A stretch of DNA of 64,000 nucleotides, taken from the NCBI GenBank assembly GCA_946408125.1, contig CAMJQW010000003.1:56900-120899 (forward strand), read 5' to 3'. This DNA comes from an uncultured Fibrobacter sp. (lineage in GTDB: Bacteria; Fibrobacterota; Fibrobacteria; Fibrobacterales; Fibrobacteraceae). Below are positions 1-8,901 of this stretch, piece after piece. A program made the translations under genes and the position numbers. The notes under the pieces were generated by a model. That model was not told the DNA's origin and did no database searches. It saw only the letters and a list, made by a program, of their open reading frames with translations. The first letter of the stretch is position 1, and every line of letters starts with the position of its first letter.

Positions 1-54
1 ATTGCCACAAGCAAACAGGAACGCCGGACCGATTGTGAGTAGAAGGAAAAGCAT
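1..54 (-). CDS. Lipoprotein, N-terminal fragment (continues beyond window)
   Basis: Eighteen codons are visible, MLFLLLTIGPAFLFACGN. A hydrophobic signal segment is followed by a lipobox-like LFAC, so the product is probably a lipoprotein cleaved before Cys16. The start lies 3 bases beyond the stop of the lytic transglycosylase gene, so it is the next gene of the same minus-strand operon. Function cannot be judged from this fragment. Confidence 0.6.
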   Translation of the reverse strand, partial: MLFLLLTIGPAFLFACGN

Positions 55-57
55 GGG

Positions 58-2424
58 CTAAAGACCGTCGTAAATTTCCTGATAAATCCAGTAGTTGCCC
101 ATGACGCGCTTGACGTAGTCGCGGGTTTCCCAGTAGCTGATTTCTTCGGCGCGGACATCCCAAGGTTTGCCCTCACCCGCGGCCTGCCAACGCTTGGTGG
201 GCTTCGGGCCCGCATTATAGTTCCCGAGCACGTACATGTAATCGTCGTTGTATTCGGCCTTCAGGTCCACGAGATAGCGGATTCCCAGGCGGATGTTCAT
301 GTACGGGTTAAAGAGCATCTGCGGGTCAAACCATTCGGCGATGCCTTCCTTTTCGGCAAGCATCTTGCCCGTCGCGGGCATGACCTGCAAGAGGCCGCAC
401 GCACCCACGGGCGATGCAATCTGGAAGTTGAAAATCGATTCCTGGCGCATCACGCTATACACGAAGAACGGGTCGATCCTTTCGCCGGAATGGAACTTGA
501 CCTGTTCGGTAAACGGAATCGGGTAAAGGTAATGCAGCACGCTTATCGGCGGCGACATGAGGCGACGGCGATCGATGTTGTTCTGGAACTGGCGTGCAAG
601 GCGGTAGCCCGCTGCCGTCTCGCCCACTTCGTAGAACAGCATGCCATATTCGTACAAGAAATCGAGGCGCTTGTAGTTTTTCTTGCGGGCTTCGTCGTAC
701 AAGGCAAACGCCTCGTCGGCAAAACCGTACAAGAAGAGATTCCTGATGCGCTGGTAACGGTCGCGGTTATACGTGGCGGTATCGGCCTTGACTCCCTTCT
801 GGCTTGCGCGAATCCAGGCGAGGGTCTCCTCGGGCGACATCGCTACCCCATGCGCAAAGGGGACCTTCGCCGAATCCATCAGCTTGTATTCGACGAGCTT
901 GAGGCGCGAGCGGTGCGCGTAGTAGGCCAGCGGGAAATCGCGGATGCAGTCGAGGTATGCCTCGCGCGCAAGCGAGTCCTTGCCAAGCTTCATGTACGAA
1001 TCGCCCAGGAACATGCGGGCGCCGCTGCCGCTCCACAGGAAAGGCTCCTTCGCGGCATCGATAAAGGCTGCGGCGGCCTCGTTCCACTTTTCCTGCTTAA
1101 AGTAGATGAATCCGATGCGGAACTTGGCCCACTGGCGCTTGATATTGTTCTTGAATTTCTTGTCGGCAAGCGTACGGAAGCACACGATGGCACTATCGTA
1201 AAGTTCCTTCTGTTCGTATTCGAATCCGCGAACCCACAGGTTGTTCGCATTTTCCTTGCTGTAGCGGTTCACTTCCTGCAACAGGGAATCCATCGTCTTG
1301 ATTTCTTTCGCGTAGGTCTTCGCGTCGTTACGGTACAGGCGGAGTGTCGACTGCATCCAGAGCGGGCGCGCCTCGACCGAGTCGAGCAGGTACTTGAACT
1401 GCGCAATGGATTCCTTTTCGCGCTTGAGCGTGCGGAGCGCAACGGCACGCTTTTCCCAGAGCATGATGCGCGTTCCCATGTCGAGCGTGCTCGGCGGCAG
1501 CAACTTCTGCAGGGAATCTTCAGGCGGGGCAACCGCCAGCTCGGGCTTCTTCACCAGCTGCAGCGAATCCAGGATGCGGATGGAATCCAAAAGCGCAAGG
1601 CAGCTTCCGGCATCGTCCTTCGCACATGCCATCTTCGCATAGGCGACCTTCTCGCCCAAATCTTCCGGAGCGCCCTTCACCTTGCGAAGCCTGCGTATAG
1701 CCGTAAATGCGGAATCCTTGTACGCCGTGCCGCTCGTGAGCAACTGCAGATACAGGCGCTTTGCCTGCTTGAGCTGCTTGAACTGTTCCAGATACATCGC
1801 ATAGCGGTACTTGAGCGCAGCCGCATCGTCTCCCTTCGGGTACTTGTCCAGGAAAACTTTCAGCGAATCCGCATGGGCGTGGTCGGTAAGCGTCGTATCG
1901 GCCATGGCAGCCTCGATGCGCAAACGGGACGCAGACTTGTCGAAAGCGGCATCATTTGCAAACTTCGCGCCGAGCGCAAGTGCCGCCCGCATCTGTGCAA
2001 AATCGCCCTGCATAAAGCGGGCCTTCGCCATACGCAGCACCACGTTCTTTTCGAGCACGGTATCGCGGGAGCGCAGCGAATCGTACGCCGCATAGGCGCT
2101 ATCCCAGGATTCGGAATAGAAATAAGAGGCGGCCAGCGCGAAATCGCGGGCATCCTTCGAAAGCGACGAATCGAGAGAAGCCTTCTTCGCGCGTTCGGCA
2201 CGCACTACCAGGCTCTGGAAGTGTGCCGACGGGATTTTCTCCAGTTCTTCATACGGGTCGGGAGGCGTCAACGGGAGCGTCGCTATCAGACTATCCGTCG
2301 TCGCGGTCGGAGCGGGCTTTGCCGGAGCAGGCGCGGGCTTTGCCGCGACGGGAGCAGGCTTGTCCTGCGCCACTACATTACATACAAGCAAAAAAAAAGC
2401 AATAACAGCGGTATAAATTCGCAT
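58..2424 (-). CDS. Soluble lytic murein transglycosylase (Slt family)
   Basis: 788 residues. A signal peptide (MRIYTAVIAFFLLVCNVVAQ) is followed by a Pro/Ala-rich stretch (KPAPVAAKPAPAPAKPAP). A long helical, TPR-like middle (about 80-620) has the look of the Slt superhelical domain. The C-terminal 160 residues hold the SLT catalytic domain: MRQES with the catalytic Glu, the SPVGACGLLQVMPAT block and YNAGP. Members cleave peptidoglycan glycan strands in the periplasm to 1,6-anhydro products. I chose the ATG at 2424 because it starts the signal peptide; an upstream in-frame extension to 2496 runs into ptsI and looks non-coding. The gene starts 4 bp after the ptsI stop, so it is cotranscribed. 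Confidence 0.88.
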   Translation of the reverse strand: MRIYTAVIAFFLLVCNVVAQDKPAPVAAKPAPAPAKPAPTATTDSLIATLPLTPPDPYEELEKIPSAHFQSLVVRAERAKKASLDSSLSKDARDFALAASYFYSESWDSAYAAYDSLRSRDTVLEKNVVLRMAKARFMQGDFAQMRAALALGAKFANDAAFDKSASRLRIEAAMADTTLTDHAHADSLKVFLDKYPKGDDAAALKYRYAMYLEQFKQLKQAKRLYLQLLTSGTAYKDSAFTAIRRLRKVKGAPEDLGEKVAYAKMACAKDDAGSCLALLDSIRILDSLQLVKKPELAVAPPEDSLQKLLPPSTLDMGTRIMLWEKRAVALRTLKREKESIAQFKYLLDSVEARPLWMQSTLRLYRNDAKTYAKEIKTMDSLLQEVNRYSKENANNLWVRGFEYEQKELYDSAIVCFRTLADKKFKNNIKRQWAKFRIGFIYFKQEKWNEAAAAFIDAAKEPFLWSGSGARMFLGDSYMKLGKDSLAREAYLDCIRDFPLAYYAHRSRLKLVEYKLMDSAKVPFAHGVAMSPEETLAWIRASQKGVKADTATYNRDRYQRIRNLFLYGFADEAFALYDEARKKNYKRLDFLYEYGMLFYEVGETAAGYRLARQFQNNIDRRRLMSPPISVLHYLYPIPFTEQVKFHSGERIDPFFVYSVMRQESIFNFQIASPVGACGLLQVMPATGKMLAEKEGIAEWFDPQMLFNPYMNIRLGIRYLVDLKAEYNDDYMYVLGNYNAGPKPTKRWQAAGEGKPWDVRAEEISYWETRDYVKRVMGNYWIYQEIYDGL

Positions 2425-2428
2425 AGTC

Positions 2429-4234
2429 CTAGTTCTGTTTTTCCTCGTCGGCTCCCAACAAGCTGGAAATTCCAAGATCCTTGATCGCCTGTGCATACTT
2501 CGATTTCAGGTAAGCGTTCACGGCTTCGGCGTCGTCCATCTTGAGCACCGTCAGGGCGGTCTCGCGCACATCCTCGAAGTTCATCGAGCGGATAATCTTC
2601 TTTGTGGCCATCACGCTCCACGGCGTCATGGAAAGTTCGTCGACGCCCAAGCCCACCAGCAAAAGCACGCTGAACGGGTCCGAGCCCATTTCACCGCAGA
2701 CCGCCACGGGAATCCCCTGCCGGTGCGCGGCCATCACCGTCTGGTAAATCATGCTGAGCACTGCCGGATGGTGAGGCTGGAACATGTCGGTAATGAGTTC
2801 GTTCGTGCGGTCCACCGCAAGCGTAAACTGAATCAGGTCGTTCGTACCGATGCTGAAGAAATCCACTTCCTTCGCGAGCTTGTCCACGAGCATCACGGCG
2901 GCGGGAACCTCAATCATGACGCCCACCTTCACGGGCGCAATCTTGTGTCCCTGAGAAACGAGTTCCTCGCGGCATTTTTCAATGAGGGCCTTCGCGCGGC
3001 GCAATTCCGAAAGTCCCGAAATCATCGGGAGCAGAATCCGCAGGTTCCCCTTCTCGTTGGCCAGGAGCATAGCGCGCAACTGCGTGCAGAAAATTTCTTC
3101 GCGGTCCAGGCACACGCGGATGCTGCGCCAGCCCATGAACGGGTTCGCCTCGTTCGAAGCCGTAATCCCGGAAACGAGCTTGTCGCCGCCGGCGTCAAGC
3201 GTACGGATAGTGACCGGACACGGCGCCATCGTTTCGAGAATTTGTCTGTAAGCATCCTGCTGTTCTTCTTCGGTCGGAGCATCCTTGCGGAAGAACAAAA
3301 ATTCCGAACGGTACAGGCCGATGCCGGTCGCACCGAAGTCCATGACCTTCTCGGCTTCGGTCGGGAGCTCGATGTTCGCGTGCAACGTGATGTACTTGCC
3401 GTCGCGGGTCATCGGTTCGAGCCTGCGCATCGTGAAAAGTTCACGGCGCTGGCGTTCGAACACTTCCTGGCGTTCGTGGAACCGGCGTATGTCGTCTTCG
3501 TTCGGATTGACAATCACCATGCCGCCCGAACCATCGACGATGATCGTGTCTTCGGGCTTGATGAGGGCGGCCACGTTGCGCAGGCCGGACACCGCCGGTA
3601 TCTGCAACGAGCGGGCCAGGATGGCCACGTGGCTCGTGCGTCCGCCCGTATCCATGGCAAGCGCGCTTGCCTGGCCGGGCTTTACCGACATCAAAAAACT
3701 CGGCAGGAATTCATGGGCCACGAGCACGACACCGTCTTCGCAACCGACATCCTCGAGCACCGGTCCAGAATCTTCCATCGCCCCCATGAGGCGGTTGTAC
3801 AGGTCACGCAGGTCGGCGGCCTTGTCGCGCATGGCAGGCGAATCGATCTGTTCGAACCGGTCTATATAGCTTCCCAGAACCAGATGCACGGCCCACCGCG
3901 CATTCTTGTGTTCCTTCTTGATCTTGTCGAGAATCCCGTTCACGAGCCCCGGATCCTGGAGGATCATCAGGTGCGTTGCGAAAATCATGCTGTCACGCAG
4001 CCCGGTGCGGGTCTCGGAAATTTCCTTGATCTTGTTTATCTCGGCGACCGTCTTCGCGACCGCCTTCAAGAAGAGCTGTTCTTCGGCCGGGATGCGGCTC
4101 TCGGGCAGGGATTCCTCAACAACGGAAATTTCCCGGTTGATTATCGGGAAAGCCTTCCCCATGGCAAAGCCAGGAGAGGCCGGAACACCTACCAGTACGG
4201 TACGATCAGCCTGGCTCTTCGTTGAACTTGTCAT
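2429..4234 (-). CDS. ptsI: PTS enzyme I (phosphoenolpyruvate-protein phosphotransferase)
   Basis: 601 residues, a little longer than the usual ~575. Enzyme I takes phosphate from PEP onto a His and passes it to HPr in the cytoplasm. The phospho-His motif GGRTSHVAILARSL is present. So are the PEP-binding barrel motifs: LYRSEFLF, the DFFSIGTNDLIQFTLAVDR block and PVAVCGEMGSDP with the active Cys. The ATG at 4234 overlaps the end of ptsH by 29 bp, so translation is likely coupled. No sugar-specific EII component is visible in the window, so the pathway may be regulatory rather than transport-linked here; that is inference. Confidence 0.95.
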   Translation of the reverse strand: MTSSTKSQADRTVLVGVPASPGFAMGKAFPIINREISVVEESLPESRIPAEEQLFLKAVAKTVAEINKIKEISETRTGLRDSMIFATHLMILQDPGLVNGILDKIKKEHKNARWAVHLVLGSYIDRFEQIDSPAMRDKAADLRDLYNRLMGAMEDSGPVLEDVGCEDGVVLVAHEFLPSFLMSVKPGQASALAMDTGGRTSHVAILARSLQIPAVSGLRNVAALIKPEDTIIVDGSGGMVIVNPNEDDIRRFHERQEVFERQRRELFTMRRLEPMTRDGKYITLHANIELPTEAEKVMDFGATGIGLYRSEFLFFRKDAPTEEEQQDAYRQILETMAPCPVTIRTLDAGGDKLVSGITASNEANPFMGWRSIRVCLDREEIFCTQLRAMLLANEKGNLRILLPMISGLSELRRAKALIEKCREELVSQGHKIAPVKVGVMIEVPAAVMLVDKLAKEVDFFSIGTNDLIQFTLAVDRTNELITDMFQPHHPAVLSMIYQTVMAAHRQGIPVAVCGEMGSDPFSVLLLVGLGVDELSMTPWSVMATKKIIRSMNFEDVRETALTVLKMDDAEAVNAYLKSKYAQAIKDLGISSLLGADEEKQN

Positions 4235-4478
4235 TGAAAAGCTTTTCCAACTTCTGGACGACTTCTTCCTCGTCCTCGCCATCCACTTCGAACTTCACTT
4301 CGGACCCCAGAGGAATGGCGAGCATCATCACGTTCAAGATACTCTTGGCGTTAGCTTTCGAACCCTCGAAAACAATGGAGACTTCGCTCTTGGCCGGACC
4401 GGTAATGTCCACGATCATTCCCGCAGGGCGGGCGTGGATTCCCAGCTTGTTGGTGACTGTAAGCGTCTTCGCTATCAT
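4206..4478 (-). CDS. ptsH: PTS phosphocarrier protein HPr
   Basis: 90 residues, the normal HPr size. GIHARPA carries the His that accepts phosphate from enzyme I. NAKSILNVMML carries the Ser at the equivalent of Ser46, the target of HPr kinase in organisms that have one. The C-terminal DGEDEEEVVQKLEKLF helix is typical. The gene starts 8 bp after the MCE-protein stop and overlaps ptsI, so it lies inside the operon. Confidence 0.95.
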   Translation of the reverse strand: MIAKTLTVTNKLGIHARPAGMIVDITGPAKSEVSIVFEGSKANAKSILNVMMLAIPLGSEVKFEVDGEDEEEVVQKLEKLFNDKFNEEPG

Positions 4479-4486
4479 TCTTTTCC

Positions 4487-5395
4487 TCAGAAAAAGTCCA
4501 CATTCACGTCAAGGCCGTCGGTAAGGATCACCCTGAACAGGCTATCCGCAGAATGGACGGTCTTCACCAAGTCGTCATGCAAGGTCTTGTCATGCAGGAG
4601 CGTACCCACGGTATTGTCCGTGGACTGCACCCTGGCAATCAGTTCATCCAAGTGCTTGGTCACGCCTTCCAGGTCGGCAATCAGGCCGTTCGCATTTTCC
4701 ATGACCTTATCCGCACCAGCAAAGACGTTGTCGATGGGCGGCTTCACATTATCCACCAGCTCCCCGACCTTGACCGTCACTTCGTTCAGGCTCGCGAGGC
4801 TCTTCTTGAGCTGCGGGTCGGTCGTGTTCACGAGGCTCATCAGGCGGTCTTCGAGGTTCTCGGCCTTCACGAGAAGCGTATTAAACCGCTCCTGGAAGTC
4901 CGGACTGGCAATCGTCCCGTTGAGGGCTGCCTTCACCGATTCGAGAAGCACCTTCGTACTGTCGCAGACCTCGCCCGCAAGGCCGAGGGCTTCGGCGATA
5001 CCCGCATCGAACTGGCCGTCGATGGTGTCGCCCGGAGAGAAATAGTCTTCGAGGTCACCCAGAATCATGCCGATCTGGCGTTCACCCATGATACCGATGT
5101 TCTGCACGCGGATTTCGGAATCCTTCGGAATCTTCACGTCGGTACGCAAGCGGACCGTCACCACGACGCGGTGGCCCGCAAGTTCGATATTTTCCACCTT
5201 GCCCAGCTTGACACCGTTCACCTTCACGGGGTCATCAAGCACGAGCGTGCTCACCTGCGTAAACCGCAGATAAAAGTGATTAAACGTTTCGCGGGGATCC
5301 TTTTCGTTCAAGAAAAACACCCCAAAAACCAGGATGACGATAGCAAGGAGGACAACCAGGCCAACGGATAGATATAGGGCGGAATTTTTCTTCAT
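4487..5395 (-). CDS. MlaD/MCE-domain membrane protein
   Basis: 302 residues. One N-terminal membrane segment (about 7-29, LYLSVGLVVLLAIVILVFGVF region) anchors the protein. An MCE domain follows (about 38-125) with VSTLVLDDPVKVNGVKLGKV and VQNIGIMGERQIGM, close to MlaD. The rest is a long helical tail with amphipathic stretches. The family forms periplasmic hexamers that bind lipid for transport between inner and outer membrane. The MlaE permease and MlaF ATPase partners are not next to it here. It is unusual to find this gene immediately upstream of ptsH; co-expression is implied by the 8-bp gap. Confidence 0.82.
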   Translation of the reverse strand: MKKNSALYLSVGLVVLLAIVILVFGVFFLNEKDPRETFNHFYLRFTQVSTLVLDDPVKVNGVKLGKVENIELAGHRVVVTVRLRTDVKIPKDSEIRVQNIGIMGERQIGMILGDLEDYFSPGDTIDGQFDAGIAEALGLAGEVCDSTKVLLESVKAALNGTIASPDFQERFNTLLVKAENLEDRLMSLVNTTDPQLKKSLASLNEVTVKVGELVDNVKPPIDNVFAGADKVMENANGLIADLEGVTKHLDELIARVQSTDNTVGTLLHDKTLHDDLVKTVHSADSLFRVILTDGLDVNVDFF

Positions 5396-5455
5396 TTGTC
5401 CTTCAATCTAGCATATTTTTCGAAAAAATGCAGGACAGGCACAGAAAAAAGCATT

Positions 5456-6115
5456 CTAGAGGGCATCCACGCGCGTAATCGGGCTGTTGTTCTCGATGCC
5501 GTTCACGTGGCGGTCAAGCCAGTCGCGCAGCAGGGCGTCGCGTTCGGCGGCCGGAAGCACGAACTTCTCGCGCCCTTCCTTCTGCATATAAACGTCGAGG
5601 TAGGTCATGAGCACGCCGCCCGCGACCGAGACGTTCATCGATTCGGTAATGCCGTACTGCGGGAGCTTGAACTCGTAGTCGGCATGCGCAAGCGTGTCGG
5701 GATGGTTCCCGTGGAATTCACTCCCCAGGTAGAACGCCGTGGGCTGGCTCAAGTCCAGATCCAGCACGGAATTCGTGGTGTTCGTGCTCGCGACCGCAAT
5801 CTTGTATCCCTTCGCGCGCAATTTCTCCATGCAGAGCATCCTCTTCTTGTAGAGGTAGAGGCTCATCCACTTGTAGGATCCCTTCAGGATGGACTTGTTC
5901 ACGCTGTAGGCATTGTCTTCTTCGATGATATGCACGTCCTGCAGGCCGAACACTTCGGCCGTGCGGATGACCGCGGAAATGTTGTGCGGGTCAAACAGGT
6001 CCTCGAGAACCATGCAAAAGTGCCTCGTGCGCTGCGCGACCACCTGCGAAAGCAATTCCTTGCGGCGGTCGGTTACACGTTCCAACAAAGATTCCAGCGT
6101 ATCTTCCTTGCTCAT
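5456..6115 (-). CDS. trmH: tRNA/rRNA 2'-O-ribose methyltransferase, TrmH-like (SpoU family)
   Basis: 219 residues, about the size of TrmH, which methylates the ribose of G18 in tRNA using SAM. The three SPOUT motifs are visible: NISAVIRTAEVFG with the catalytic Arg, FYLGSEFHG, and MNVSVAGGVLMTY, which forms the SAM-binding knot. The N-terminal helical stretch (TLESLLERVTDRRKELLSQV) and C-terminal helix also fit TrmH. The exact target RNA is inferred from family. I start it at the ATG at 6115, which overlaps the preceding stop as ATGA. A longer in-frame extension to 6211 lies wholly within the upstream gene and is not believable. Confidence 0.85.
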   Translation of the reverse strand: MSKEDTLESLLERVTDRRKELLSQVVAQRTRHFCMVLEDLFDPHNISAVIRTAEVFGLQDVHIIEEDNAYSVNKSILKGSYKWMSLYLYKKRMLCMEKLRAKGYKIAVASTNTTNSVLDLDLSQPTAFYLGSEFHGNHPDTLAHADYEFKLPQYGITESMNVSVAGGVLMTYLDVYMQKEGREKFVLPAAERDALLRDWLDRHVNGIENNSPITRVDAL

Positions 6116-7212
6116 TTTATCATCCTCGGATCTTCCAGTTTCAGCGGAGCGGGAGCAGTGCGCTGCTTTTCGCGCTCCTTGCGCAATCTTTCGTAATCGC
6201 CCAGTTTCCACGGGGCGCCGTTCACCACGTTCTCGAAGTCTATCACGTACTGAACGTTCTCCTGCGACTTGAGCTTCGCGTTCTTCAGCATGGGTTCCTT
6301 GTCCCCGCCAAAGTACTTACCCGAAGCCTTCTTGATGTCGGCAACGATGTGGTCAATCTTCTCGTTCACCACCTTCTTGAACACGTTCATCTGCATGATG
6401 GAATTCAAGACCGAATTCGAAGGGAACACGATTGCAGTTAATTTGTACTTAAGTTCCCTGCGGGAGACTTCTTCCATGTCCAAGAACGCGATGGCGGAAC
6501 CGTGCAGCGACCAGCGGAGCACCTGGGCATGCCCGTAACCGAAAAAGAGGTTGCGCATGCCGAGCTTTTGCCCCGCGCTGTCCTGAAGCGCCCAGTAGAA
6601 CTCGCCTGAAAGGCTCCGGCCATTGCTCCCGTTGAAGAAGCGGTGGTTCCTGCTCGTATATTCGAGCGTATAGTTCGTATTCAAGTAGGCGTTGATGAGG
6701 TCCGCCGTGAAGGGCATGTTGTCGAACAGGTAGCTGATGATGTCGCCGCCGAGCGGGAGCGTCCCCTTGTTCTCGTAGATGGCGCGGTACTGGCGGCCGA
6801 GGCGCGCATAAATCTCGGTAGCCATCGGCTGGCGCAAGTCTGCCGGGAAGCCGCGCTTCACGATTTCGTGATACGGCGCGCAGAATTCGGCATCGTACTT
6901 CACCTTGGGCCAGGGTTTGAAATCGTCCGCGGTACAGAAATCGAACTTGATTCCGAGGCACTTGTCCACGCCCGAACAGAGGCTGCGCACGTCGTCTTCC
7001 TTGTTCGCGAGCTGGGCAAGCTTCAGCGAGCGCATGCGCATCTTGGCAACCGAATCCTGGTGCGCGGCCATGCGTTCTGCAGCCGAGAGCGATTCCGGAG
7101 TCGCCGCAATAGCGCCGGAAAACCCGCAGGCCATGAGCATGCAGATCGCGCAGAGCACCCGTGGCACTGCGTTGCGGAGCTTTCGTACCTGCGTAACCAA
7201 CGACATCGGCAT
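6112..7212 (-). CDS. Secreted protein of unknown function
   Basis: 366 residues. I do not recognise the family. An N-terminal segment with ALCAICMLMACGFSGAIA-like hydrophobic character suggests a signal peptide or lipoprotein signal. The body is mixed alpha/beta with four early Cys (SLCSGVDKCLG, DFCTADDF, AEFCAPYH), which suggests disulfides in the periplasm, and a basic, Arg/Lys-rich C-terminal tail. The gene overlaps the upstream M16-like gene as TAATG and the downstream trmH as ATGA. It is therefore translationally coupled on both sides, and the reading frame is almost certainly real. An internal ATG at 7206 is an equally possible start. Confidence 0.7.
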   Translation of the reverse strand: MPMSLVTQVRKLRNAVPRVLCAICMLMACGFSGAIAATPESLSAAERMAAHQDSVAKMRMRSLKLAQLANKEDDVRSLCSGVDKCLGIKFDFCTADDFKPWPKVKYDAEFCAPYHEIVKRGFPADLRQPMATEIYARLGRQYRAIYENKGTLPLGGDIISYLFDNMPFTADLINAYLNTNYTLEYTSRNHRFFNGSNGRSLSGEFYWALQDSAGQKLGMRNLFFGYGHAQVLRWSLHGSAIAFLDMEEVSRRELKYKLTAIVFPSNSVLNSIMQMNVFKKVVNEKIDHIVADIKKASGKYFGGDKEPMLKNAKLKSQENVQYVIDFENVVNGAPWKLGDYERLRKEREKQRTAPAPLKLEDPRMIK

Positions 7213-8741
7213 TACCTAAATTCCAGGCTGTCCAGCGGGATTACCGTGAACGGTCCCAGCTTTTCGAGTTTTGCGACAGGGCCCACCACCGAGATGGTCA
7301 TCTTGGACTTGTCGAAGTATTTCGCGGTCATGGCCTTCACCTGTTCCGCCGTCACCGCGTTCACCTCGTTCACGAAGTCCACGTAGTGGCTCTGCTTCTT
7401 GCCGAGCAGTTCATCCTGCGCAAAAATCAGCGCGGTCGCCTCGGGCGAATCGAACAGGCTCGGCAGGCTTTCCACGATCGCCTTCTTGGCCTGCGCAAGC
7501 TCTTCGGGAGTCGGGCCTTCCTTCGCGAGTTTCTCGACTTCTTCGAAAATGAGCTTGATTGCAAAATCGGCGGACTCTACCTTAGTCTGGAGCGCGATGG
7601 TCGTCATGGCCGTATCGCGGTAATCGTTGCCCGCCGTGCTGTACACGCTATAAGCAAGGCCCTCGTCGCTGCGGACGCGGTTCACGAGCCTGCTCGTAAA
7701 GCTTCCTCCACCGAGGATGAAGCTCGCCACCGCCGTCGGGTAATAATCCGGATGCGGGCGGCGCACGAAAGGCTGGCTCATCGAAATGTTCGCCTGGGTA
7801 ATATCCTTGTCCACCACGTAGGTTCCCGGCTTGCGGAGGAACGCGAGCGGTTCGGGAGCGGGCTTTTTGGCCTTGGCGGGCGCCACTTTCCAGGCATCAA
7901 AGAATTCCTTCAGCTGGGTAACCGCGGAATCGCGGTCCACGTCACCCGAGAGCGCGAACACGATGCGCTTCGATGAGAACACGCCCTCGGCAAGCCGTTT
8001 CACGTCTGCAACCGAGACCTTGCGGTACTCCTTGTCGTTTGCATCCCACAGGCGCGGATTCGGGGCGTAATTGACCTTCGCCTTGAGGGCCGAAAGCACC
8101 TTCGCGGGCGTATCGTAGCGGCGCTCGTAAGCAGTCGCATAGTTCGCCTTCATAATCTCGAGCTGTTCCTTGTCGAACGCGGGTGCCGAAATCACCTTCT
8201 TCGAGAGTTCGAGCATCGCCGGGAAATCCTTCGAAAGGCAGTCGATATCGAACGCGGCTCGGAACGTACCCGCACTCGTCGAAATGGCAGCGCTCACGAA
8301 TTCGAGGGAATCGTCAAGCGCATGGGCGGAAATTCCACCGCCGCCACCGCGACGGAACATGGAGCCGACCATCTCGGAAGCGGCTTCGTCCTTGAGGGTC
8401 GCAGGCAAGTTAGACTCCTCGAAATAGACCGTAAGACTCACGAGGGGCAGGCTGCGGTCACTCACGATGTAACCCGAAACGCTGTCGGAAAGCTGCACGC
8501 GGTATTCCGCAGGCACGGGCGCCACATAACGGAACTCGGGGAACGCGATATCCTTATAGCTTGCCGGGACATTGGCCGGAGTCGACGGCTGCGCTTCTTT
8601 TTGTTCCGCGGGTGCGAAAGCCTTAGTGGGCGCAGCCTCCGCCGCGGGTGCCGAAGTCTCGGGAACAGGCGCGGGCGAACACGCGACGAGCGCCATCACG
8701 GCCCCCGCAGCAAGGGAAATGAAAAATCTCTCTTTTTGCAT
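7212..8741 (-). CDS. M16-family (insulinase-like) lipoprotein without the zinc motif
   Basis: 509 residues. The signal ends in MALVACS, a lipobox, so the protein is likely anchored in a membrane facing the periplasm. A Pro/Ala-rich spacer leads to two M16 repeats: N-terminal half 75-270, with VSLTVYFEESNLPATLKDEAASEM, and C-terminal half with the RSDEGLAYSVYSTAG loop typical of the second M16 domain. The HxxEH zinc-binding motif expected after VYFE is absent; the region reads DEAASEMVGSMFRRGGGGG. It therefore resembles the non-catalytic partner subunit of two-component M16 peptidases. No catalytic partner is seen in this window. A TATATT lies 7 nt before the ATG. Confidence 0.78.
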   Translation of the reverse strand: MQKERFFISLAAGAVMALVACSPAPVPETSAPAAEAAPTKAFAPAEQKEAQPSTPANVPASYKDIAFPEFRYVAPVPAEYRVQLSDSVSGYIVSDRSLPLVSLTVYFEESNLPATLKDEAASEMVGSMFRRGGGGGISAHALDDSLEFVSAAISTSAGTFRAAFDIDCLSKDFPAMLELSKKVISAPAFDKEQLEIMKANYATAYERRYDTPAKVLSALKAKVNYAPNPRLWDANDKEYRKVSVADVKRLAEGVFSSKRIVFALSGDVDRDSAVTQLKEFFDAWKVAPAKAKKPAPEPLAFLRKPGTYVVDKDITQANISMSQPFVRRPHPDYYPTAVASFILGGGSFTSRLVNRVRSDEGLAYSVYSTAGNDYRDTAMTTIALQTKVESADFAIKLIFEEVEKLAKEGPTPEELAQAKKAIVESLPSLFDSPEATALIFAQDELLGKKQSHYVDFVNEVNAVTAEQVKAMTAKYFDKSKMTISVVGPVAKLEKLGPFTVIPLDSLEFR

Positions 8742-8748
8742 CGCCTAA

Positions 8749-8754
8749 AATATA
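8749..8754 (-). promoter_or_regulatory. -10 element of the M16-pts operon, leaderless-type spacing
   Basis: TATATT on the minus strand ends 7 nt before the ATG at 8741. With normal -10 to +1 spacing transcription would begin at or next to the start codon, giving a leaderless mRNA. No convincing -35 box is seen at 16-18 nt upstream. Confidence 0.45.
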
Positions 8755-8867
8755 GATTTTAATGCAGGCATTAGCGTAGGGCAGGCCCTCCCCGCGTGAT
8801 TTTCGTTACCTGCGGCAGCACCGGCAAGGAAGTCTTCCAAATTGGACTATCAATTTTAACGAGGAAC

Positions 8868-8896
8868 TGTTCCACCCGTAAAAAAAGCGGTATATT
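8868..8896 (+). promoter_or_regulatory. Promoter of the candidate small RNA
   Basis: TGTTCC at 8868-8873 and a perfect TATATT at 8891-8896 are separated by 17 nt. The same TATATT -10 is used by the promoters near 61.6 and 62.6 kb. Predicted start is about 8903, just before the closed stem begins. Confidence 0.5.
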
Positions 8897-8901
8897 AGTC
8901 A

